The position numbers were made by a program, and so were the translations under genes. The notes under the pieces are model-generated. The model did not search any database. It was not told where the DNA came from and worked only from the letters and a program-made list of their open reading frames with translations. DNA of 64,000 bases, from assembly GCA_039000515.1 (NCBI GenBank), contig JBCFYV010011164.1, forward strand, positions 40,306,566 through 40,370,565, written 5' to 3'. Below are positions 60,501 to 64,000 of the stretch, one piece after another. Origin of the DNA: Timema cristinae (lineage: Eukaryota > Arthropoda > Insecta > Phasmatodea > Timematidae). Numbering within the stretch: position 1 is the first letter of the stretch; every line of letters begins with the position of its first letter.

Positions 60501-61347
60501 TGGAAACTATATGGCTCTAATAAAAAAACGACCTGGGTCACAGGCTGGAAACAGTAATGAATGTAAAAAAAAAAAATTGATTTATAGAGATTTTACAAAT
60601 ACGTTGACTGAATATTTAAACAAGTTTAACTAAATTTACATGTAAACACTCTTCAAGCAATATTTGGGCTATGGGGGTAAATGAAATAGTAAAGGAATCA
60701 AGGGTGTTATGGTACAGACATGTAATGAGGATGAAAAGGAAAGGATTCCAAAGATCATTATTATTAGCACCACGTCTTACTACCCGTTCGGGTTATACGC
60801 ACTTACACTGATGTGTAATGGTAAGGTGATTGTGAGATGAAATGAAGGACCTACAGTTTAACGTGGGATCCGAACCACAGTGGAGGCCTGGCATTCCACA
60901 CATTCACAAGTTGTGATTAATACACGTCTTGACAGAGGGATTCCAAAGGGAATGAGTGATGGAGTTTGGAGGGAGACTACCAGGGAGACAAAGGAAGAGA
61001 TGGGAGGAGAGGATAACCACAAATATTCAAGTGAAATGATAAACATGAATATGAATAAGGGAGAAAGGACAGAGGGAAATGGTAGTACTAAAGTGACCAA
61101 GCCCCATGTTGAGAACAGTTGATGATGATGATGATGATAAGTAAAAAACAACCAATGTCTAGTTCTAAATAAGTAAAATAACATATGATGAATTGAAAGT
61201 GACCTGAGGACTGGCTTGAGCACAGAGCGGATATGGCCAAACGAAGCCCTTCCAACCAATTCCCTCATACAAGTCTCTGCCAAAGTTGGGGGGTCAGTTC
61301 TCTCCTCGTGGATTGGTTCAGGGGTGTGCGCCTCATTCACATGATAT
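36770..61347 (-). CDS. EFR3: EFR3 / rolling blackout homologue, C-terminal 607 residues in 10 exons (5' partial)
   Basis: Exons in transcript order: 61347-61204, 60152-60074, 57991-57856, 55075-54786, 54412-54240, 52429-52198, 49543-49415, 46960-46652, 39931-39773, 36943-36770. All junctions are GT-AG and the frame runs open to TAA at 36772-36770. The product aligns along its length with animal EFR3A/B, as I recall those sequences, from about residue 205 of some 820 (LRELVGRATFGN-like start) to the terminal FPxxxVY. EFR3 is a palmitoylated plasma-membrane scaffold of alpha-helical repeats that recruits the PI4KIIIalpha-TTC7-FAM126 complex to make PI4P; the Drosophila homologue rolling blackout acts at synapses and photoreceptors. 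The N-terminal third, including the Cys-rich palmitoylation site, is not in view: no exon for it was found in 61348-64000. Confidence 0.95.
37901..38152 (+). repeat. SINE family B, copy B5, full length
   Basis: Best family B copy: head CCCGCCTCGGTGGCGTAGTT, A-box region AGTTGGCTAACGCGC, B box GGTTCGAGTCTCG, body, and 3' GCGTATAACCCGAACGGGTA. 9-bp duplication AAAGAGGAA (37892-37900 and 38153-38161). Confidence 0.93.
38165..38540 (-). pseudogene. LINE ORF2 C-terminal fragment
   Basis: The minus strand reads [20 protein letters not shown] near 38286-38215, the GRPRxRWxDxVxxDLxxLGxxDW motif at the end of many non-LTR reverse transcriptase proteins. Upstream text on the same strand is degenerate. 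Confidence 0.55.
38635..38880 (-). repeat. SINE family B, diverged copy
   Basis: Recognisable tail (CACCGCATCTTATTATCTG), body and head on the minus strand, heavily mutated. Confidence 0.6.
39286..39571. repeat. compound TG/TA microsatellite
   Basis: Units such as TATGTATGTG alternate with TATATA, with a duplicated GGAAAAAAGAAAGGAATG block, then a long TA run. Open frames across it are artefacts of low complexity. Confidence 0.95.
39773..39931 (-). CDS. EFR3: EFR3 exon i
   Basis: Acceptor TTTATTAG, donor GTAATG. 53 codons: [20 protein letters not shown] through [15 protein letters not shown]. It matches the vertebrate EEITFEALKKAI and KFQKAPFEEIAAQ segments of the tail, which is known to contact TTC7. 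Confidence 0.94.
40111..40482. mobile_element. 372-bp palindromic MITE
   Basis: Two arms of about 180 bp are inverted copies, about 90% alike by eye, around a short centre near 40296. Ends are TTAAGGTGCGGCAGAAGG and CCTTCTGCCACACCTTAA, so TTAA may be the target duplication. No coding frame. Confidence 0.88.
43005..43316. repeat. dispersed repeat, partial copy
   Basis: Shares blocks with 58245-58682, including TCAATTATTGCCATTCTGA, TCCATATGGAAAAAA and TCATATATTTGATTCGGGTT, and ends ACACACCCCTA like that element's right end. Confidence 0.65.
44030..44120 (-). repeat. Penelope-like terminal sequence
   Basis: GAGCACAAATAAAAGTAAAA and ACACTTCAATATTTCGATAA match the flank of the GIY-YIG fragment at 10310-10420 and the inverted pair at 49060-49260. 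Confidence 0.5.
46652..46960 (-). CDS. EFR3: EFR3 exon h
   Basis: Acceptor AAATGGCAG, donor GTCAGT. 103 codons, phase 0 at both ends. Begins [20 protein letters not shown] and passes into a Ser/Thr/Pro/Gly-rich stretch ([20 protein letters not shown]), the start of the flexible C-terminal tail. Base composition is clearly richer in G+C than the flanking introns. Confidence 0.95.
47212..47480 (-). repeat. SINE family C, minus copy
   Basis: tRNA-like head at the right end (minus strand CTTAGCTCAGTCAGTGGCAT, B box like GGTTTGATTCC with changes) and the body motif CCTAGTCTTAAG. Its partner copies are at 60289-60575 and 57225-57390. Confidence 0.75.
47740..47935 (-). repeat. SINE-like sequence with shared core motif
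   Basis: The minus strand carries a degenerate B box GAGTTCAAACTTTT followed by TTCGGAGGGGAAGTTAAGCC and GGTCCC. The latter lines up with the TTCGGATTCCACGTTAAACT and GGTCC of family A. Confidence 0.5.
48270..48500 (-). repeat. SINE family B, diverged copy
   Basis: Tail CATCTTACTACCCGTGTTAT, body and head remnants on the minus strand. Confidence 0.6.
48801..48947 (+). repeat. SINE family A, copy A10, truncated and diverged
   Basis: CCTCCACCGTGGTTTGGATC through GCGTATAACCCAAACAGGTA, running into an impure (TAA)n/(GAC/AAC)n stretch to about 49045. Confidence 0.8.
49060..49260. repeat. inverted pair of Penelope-like termini
   Basis: CACATATTTACACACACTTC at the left and GAAGTGTGTGTAAATTTGTG at the right are inverted copies around a centre near 49130. 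The right half continues TTAGTGTTTTTAATTTTATT like the 10310 and 44030 copies. Confidence 0.6.
49415..49543 (-). CDS. EFR3: EFR3 exon g
   Basis: Acceptor CTCTCCAG, donor GTTGGT. 43 codons in phase 0: [20 protein letters not shown] then [20 protein letters not shown], a hydrophobic helical segment matching the region after LIRLAIALQ in vertebrate EFR3. Confidence 0.94.
49544..52197 (-). other. EFR3: EFR3 intron with inverted SINE pair
   Basis: The central feature is the inverted repeat at 50502-51115. A fragment at 50089-50145 resembles part of the 25290-25330 region of the hAT element in FKBP12 intron 4. The remaining sequence is unassigned. Confidence 0.75.
50502..51115. repeat. inverted pair of tRNA-derived SINE-like units
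   Basis: Outer arms of about 180 bp mirror each other: AAAAATGACACCTGGACAAG at the left, TGTCCAGGTGTAATTTTTAA at the right. The right arm reads as a tRNA-like unit with GAGCATTGGTGTACTAGG and B box GGGTTCAATTCC. A second inverted pair CAAGATATTTTATTT lies at the centre (about 50811-50925). A fragment of the unit occurs at 4647-4690. Confidence 0.75.
52198..52429 (-). CDS. EFR3: EFR3 exon f
   Basis: Acceptor TTTGACAG, donor GTTAGA. One base completes Thr, then 77 codons: [35 protein letters not shown] and [20 protein letters not shown], matching vertebrate MKKNGQQLYRHIY and LALITIELANEEVV. An alternative AG two bases on would break the frame. Confidence 0.96.
52776..53590 (-). pseudogene. non-LTR retrotransposon reverse transcriptase fragment
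   Basis: Minus-strand text in the usual order: [19 protein letters not shown] and NYRGIT-like pieces (53590-53400, several frames), then [37 protein letters not shown] and [20 protein letters not shown] (53350-53010), then FADDLML with the catalytic Asp pair followed by a stop, and [20 protein letters not shown] (about 52990-52850). Frameshifts and stops show it is dead. The flank 52776-52860 also has a tRNA-like fragment. Confidence 0.8.
53620..53835 (+). repeat. dispersed SINE-like tail
   Basis: GGATTTATTGCTGGTTTTCT and GGCATGTTCATTTTCTATAA match the second half of the repeat at 54520-54720. Confidence 0.5.
54240..54412 (-). CDS. EFR3: EFR3 exon e
   Basis: Acceptor TTTACCAG, donor GTGAGT. 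57 codons plus two bases: [20 protein letters not shown] through [14 protein letters not shown], the counterpart of vertebrate LMDRHDNRAKL. Confidence 0.95.
54520..54720 (+). repeat. SINE-like repeat with tRNA-type head
   Basis: Starts near AGTGGTAATGTGGTTTAAGA with B-box-like AAGGTTTGAATCTAG, then a body shared with 53720-53830. It lies in the short EFR3 intron between exons d and e. Confidence 0.55.
54786..55075 (-). CDS. EFR3: EFR3 exon d
   Basis: Acceptor TCTTCAG, donor GTACCT. Two bases finish a Gly codon, then 96 codons including [20 protein letters not shown], which matches the strongly conserved LPDYQRSEIMMFIMGKVP of vertebrate EFR3. Confidence 0.96.
55219..55920. mobile_element. non-autonomous hAT element 2
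   Basis: Starts CAGTGGCATGTAATCAATGG and ends GAATTGACCACATGCCACTG, colinear with hAT element 1 at 2754-4101 but lacking part of its interior. Flanking octamers TGGGGTCA and GTGTGTCA match at 5 of 8 positions, so the duplication has decayed. It includes a trinucleotide-rich tract (55665-55785). Confidence 0.75.
56756..57025 (-). pseudogene. transposon-derived frame relic
   Basis: 89 residues, with [40 protein letters not shown] and [12 protein letters not shown]. This resembles a repeated protein family of unknown enzymology, probably transposon-encoded, whose members read RWxENxxVxxRAL and KSFETV...KLxF. It is too short and isolated to name further. Confidence 0.35.
57225..57390 (+). repeat. 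SINE family C, 5'-truncated copy
   Basis: GGATGTTGTGCCTGTCCTAG to AATGGATGTAAAAAA, matching the 3' half of 60289-60575. Confidence 0.75.
57856..57991 (-). CDS. EFR3: EFR3 exon c
   Basis: Acceptor TTTTACAG, donor GTGAGT. 45 codons plus one base, starting [17 protein letters not shown] and ending AIAAGESV, a helical-repeat segment of the scaffold. Confidence 0.94.
58245..58682. mobile_element. small DNA transposon-like repeat
   Basis: Ends TAGGGGGGTGCGAGGCTTC and CGACTTCGTACACCCCTA are inverted and could be flanked by TA. Interior blocks recur at 43005-43316. No coding frame. Confidence 0.5.
59575..59820 (-). repeat. SINE family B, highly diverged
   Basis: Order of tail, body (CCCACATTTGCACAGAAGGA) and head (TTCAAACCCTGACCTCC) fits family B on the minus strand, with heavy decay. 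Confidence 0.5.
60074..60152 (-). CDS. EFR3: EFR3 exon b
   Basis: Acceptor TTTTACAG, donor GTGAGA. Encodes [20 protein letters not shown] then IMFSIQ; the human protein has HLDHHKLWDPNEFAVHCFKI here. 79 nt, ends in phase 0. Confidence 0.95.
60289..60575 (+). repeat. SINE family C, full-length copy
   Basis: tRNA-like head with A-box region TTAGCTTAGTTGGTAATGTG and B box AGGTTCAATTCCA, then a body with GGGTTTACCCTTTCCCAATG and CCTAGTCTTAAG, ending in an A-rich tail. Unlike A and B it lacks the CCCGAACGGG 3' segment. Confidence 0.82.
60662..61125 (+). pseudogene. LINE ORF2 C-terminal fragment split by a SINE
   Basis: Before the SINE the + strand reads [20 protein letters not shown], the common LRWxGHVxRM motif; after it [18 protein letters not shown], matching RxPRxRWxDGVxxD. 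SINE A11 lies between with a duplication of the LINE sequence. Later text is low-complexity and degenerate. Confidence 0.6.
60754..60937 (-). repeat. SINE family A, copy A11, 5'-truncated, with extra insert
   Basis: 11-bp duplication GGATTCCAAAG (60743-60753 and 60938-60948). Contains the insert TTGTGATTAATACAC in the body, shared only with copy A12. Confidence 0.9.
61204..61347 (-). CDS. EFR3: EFR3 exon a (first recognised)
   Basis: Acceptor GCTCTAG, donor GTCACT. The first base completes a codon; 47 codons follow, then AG of an Arg codon. Contains [20 protein letters not shown], the counterpart of the human LAENCFRELLGRATFGN segment. Confidence 0.93.
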
Positions 61348-63395
61348 CTAGAGCAAATATACACATTAGTACAAGAGCACATTTATGTAATTTAGATAAA
61401 TAAACAGGAGTCATGACTCTAATGACAATGTGTTGTCTTACATTCAATTTTATTTACCTTAAGGCTTATTTCAAACTATGAAATACTTGATAAATATATT
61501 AGAGATAAAGATTTCCTTACGTAACAAAGTTAAACACTATCAAAAACAATATTTGGTGGACCAGTATGATTTTGTTGTGGACTTATAAAAAAAAATTATA
61601 AAAAAATACATCATATTATGGCTATACGTAATTTAGTTTTAATGAATACAAGTTGTACACCAACCTAATATAGAACATTACCTACATCTTTCAGTACAAG
61701 CCGAAGTCCGTGCATGCACACAGCACTTTGCTTTCTATTTAAATAGTTTTTGTTTAGTATTTGAGTTATTTATATTTTATATACACCCTATTTTCTCCAT
61801 TGGCTGACTGGCATTGACTAGCTATGTAATATTGAAAAAAAAATGGCATAGGTTACCTGTAATATCGGCAACACAATATCGGCATCAGCAATATCTGCAA
61901 AAGGGCTTATCAGCCCATACCTAATAATAATCTGTATATTGTACATGGGGTTAGGCCACCCAATTTGTGGCAACATGGTCTATATTACACATTATAAATT
62001 ATAATGGTGAATTGATAGTTATCTTTCTATACAATGTTTTGAAGTGATGACAAATTTTAAGACGATTAATAAATGTTACACATCCACGTGTTGTATGACC
62101 TAGGAGTCCATCTAGATGTTTCTTCAACCATGTATTTTAACAGCCTTTGGGAACATCCCCAATCAGATGAATTTTTGCTTAGGGGTTAGCAACTATTTTA
62201 AAACTCGCTTTGATGGCTGCATGGTCAAAGGCGCTTTTTCCACTTTCTATACATGCAAATGGGGTGCACTTCCTCTAGATTCAACCTTCCTCATCCCTAA
62301 CCATTAGCTCAATTAGTACATAAGTGTATAGCCTGATTGGTAGAAAGATGCAATAATAATAATAATATTTTTAAAGTCTCGCAAGATAAATTATGATTTC
62401 CAAAAACTTTGTATCAACAGGGGTTACAAAATACTGCTTGTTAGCATGTGGGCAGCTACTCTTGTTTGACTTGATAATAATGCAAAGCAATGAAAATATT
62501 TAATTATATTCCCTCTTCTCTCACCAACCTCACATTATGGGGTGGAGTTTGAAAGTGAATAGAGACATCTGTGAAATGATTTATATAAAAGGGTTAGTTT
62601 CTCATAAAATATGGGGTGGAAAAACAAAATCACTACAGTCACAATATATCGTTAAATGTTCACAGTTGTGTAAGCCGACTCCACATATTCCACATGTCCT
62701 GAATTCATTTTCCAACCACCAAGATAATTATTTCATATACCCTGCTATTAATTAACTTGTTACAACAAACATCTTGGTAATTAAATTCCAAATCATATAT
62801 CTTAAGATATTTAAATCTCAGATGAAATGTTTATGCCAGGATATTTAACAAATCAAATACAATATAATTTGAGATTCAACTAATTAATATCTAATGTAAT
62901 CATTTGATTATTAAACTCTACAATATTTCAAAACAAGAATAAAATACTATTTTTAAATATCAGAATCTGTGCTCAATAAATTAAGCATTTTACATTATAC
63001 CCCTTTGAAATATCTATAGAAATAGTCCCAATGAAATTCATATGTTAAAAATTGTATTCAATTTCCCCAGCCAGGATGTGAGCCTGACCCATGCCACTTC
63101 ATGCACATTGAAGTGTTCAATAACTTACCAATGAGAGACTTGTTGATATTATCCCTAACCATTAGATGATACTCTCGCTAAATAGCAACAACATAACACA
63201 ATGAATGACATCAGAAAAAAATAAGTCGACAAAACTAGCAAGAGACCAACGTGAGACTGAATCACCTTACATAAATTGAACTAATTAGTAGTGACTGGTT
63301 AGAAAAAGAGACTTGCAAACAATGCTAATTAATTTTGTTAGTGTCATTCAAGGCTCAAAGAATCTTTCTTTTAGAATAATTATATAATATACACA
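61348..63395. other. EFR3 intron to the right of exon a
   Basis: No further EFR3 exon was found by searching the minus strand for the preceding protein segment. 61850-61930 has repeated AATATCGGC words typical of a decayed hAT end. 62200-62370 is a family B relative with the alternative head (GATGGCTGCATGGTC). The rest is plain AT-rich sequence. Confidence 0.6.
62200..62370 (+). repeat. SINE family B relative with alternative head
   Basis: GCTTTGATGGCTGCATGGTC, body GCACTTCCTCTAGATTCAAC and tail AAGTGTATAGCCTGATTGGT with (TAA)n. Head type as at 11483. The head-body boundary is internally deleted. Confidence 0.6.
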
Positions 63396-63681
63396 TTATT
63401 AGCACTGCGTCTTACTACCCGTTCAGGTTAAAAACACTTACGATAATGTGTAATTGTAGGGTGATTGTGAGATAAAATGGAAGACCTACAGTTTAACGTG
63501 GAATCCAAACCACGGTGGAGGCCTGGCATTCCACACATTCACAAGTTGTGATTAATACACGTCTTGTCAGAGATGAAGGAAGATTTTGGCAATCAGATAA
63601 ATCTGTGCTGGGACTGAGGATTGAACCCCGGACCCTCAGCACAGAGGTCCGATACCTTACTCCTGGACTGCCAGGTCACTG
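63396..63681 (-). repeat. SINE family A, copy A12, full length, with insert
   Basis: 13-bp duplication TATAATATACACA (63383-63395 and 63682-63694). Same TTGTGATTAATACAC insert as A11, so the two define a subfamily. Confidence 0.92.
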
Positions 63682-63855
63682 TATAATATACACAAAATGT
63701 TTGAATATAAATCCCACTAAAATATACATACTTTGTTCCTGTATTAACAAATCAGGTAGACTGTGACAGTTTAATATAAAAAGAGTGTTAAGGTTTCAAG
63801 AAAAAGCAATGAGGATTTTAAGAAGCAACAAGGCAAAACAAGCAGATATTAGGCT

Positions 63856-64000
63856 GGAGTTTTGTATCTTGTGATATTACCTGGAGTTTTGCATATTGTA
63901 CAGTATATTGTGATATTACCTGGAGTTTTGCATATTGTACAGTATATTGTGATATTACCTGGAGTCCTGCCTATTGTCCAGTATCCTGTAATATTACCTG
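63856..64000. repeat. 39-bp tandem repeat at the window edge
   Basis: Units of CTGGAGTTTTGCATATTGTA followed by CAGTATATTGTGATATTAC, about 3.5 copies, the last one diverged and running off the end. Satellite or minisatellite; no coding sense. Confidence 0.9.

Noticed and set aside
60858..61382. 174-residue minus frame covering EFR3 exon a
   Set aside because: Only the part up to the acceptor at 61347 down to 61204 is EFR3; the rest reads through the donor into intron, LINE and SINE sequence.

Overview
This is metazoan nuclear DNA: AT-rich and intron-rich, with spliceosomal exons separated by kilobase introns full of tRNA-derived SINEs, DNA transposons and microsatellites. No operons or bacterial genes are present. 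Codon-level similarity of the two host genes to animal FKBP12 and EFR3, and the repeat types, suggest an invertebrate, possibly an arthropod; the sequence alone does not settle the phylum.

Two host genes lie tail to tail. On the + strand, a complete FKBP12 (FKBP1A) gene runs from 5550 to 26240 in five coding exons and encodes 109 residues with every drug- and proline-binding residue kept. Its last intron (14147-26182, 12 kb) is an AT-AC intron of the minor U12 class, with a textbook 5' splice site and branch site. On the - strand, ten exons between 61347 and 36770 encode about the last 607 residues of an EFR3 / rolling blackout protein, the membrane anchor of the type III PI4-kinase complex. 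Its N-terminal exons, roughly 200 residues, lie beyond the right edge or were not recognised.

The rest is mobile DNA. Layout: 1-5549, remnants of hAT and piggyBac transposases, a hAT element with perfect 8-bp target duplications, and SINEs. 5550-26240, FKBP12; intron 4 holds a 5-kb THAP-containing element with 8-bp duplications, a decayed hAT transposase and a 1.2-kb hAT element. 26241-36583, the 3' intergenic zone with a short piggyBac element flanked by TTAA. 36584-64000, EFR3 exons separated by introns that hold LINE fragments, a 372-bp near-perfect palindrome, an inverted SINE pair, Penelope-like termini and further SINEs.

The SINEs are modular. Family A (12 copies here, most with 10-13-bp target duplications) and family B (about ten copies) have unrelated tRNA-like heads and bodies but end in the same 3' segment with a short hairpin, as expected if both use one LINE enzyme. 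No wholly new gene system was found. The AT-AC intron, the shared SINE tail and the THAP element are the strongest leads.
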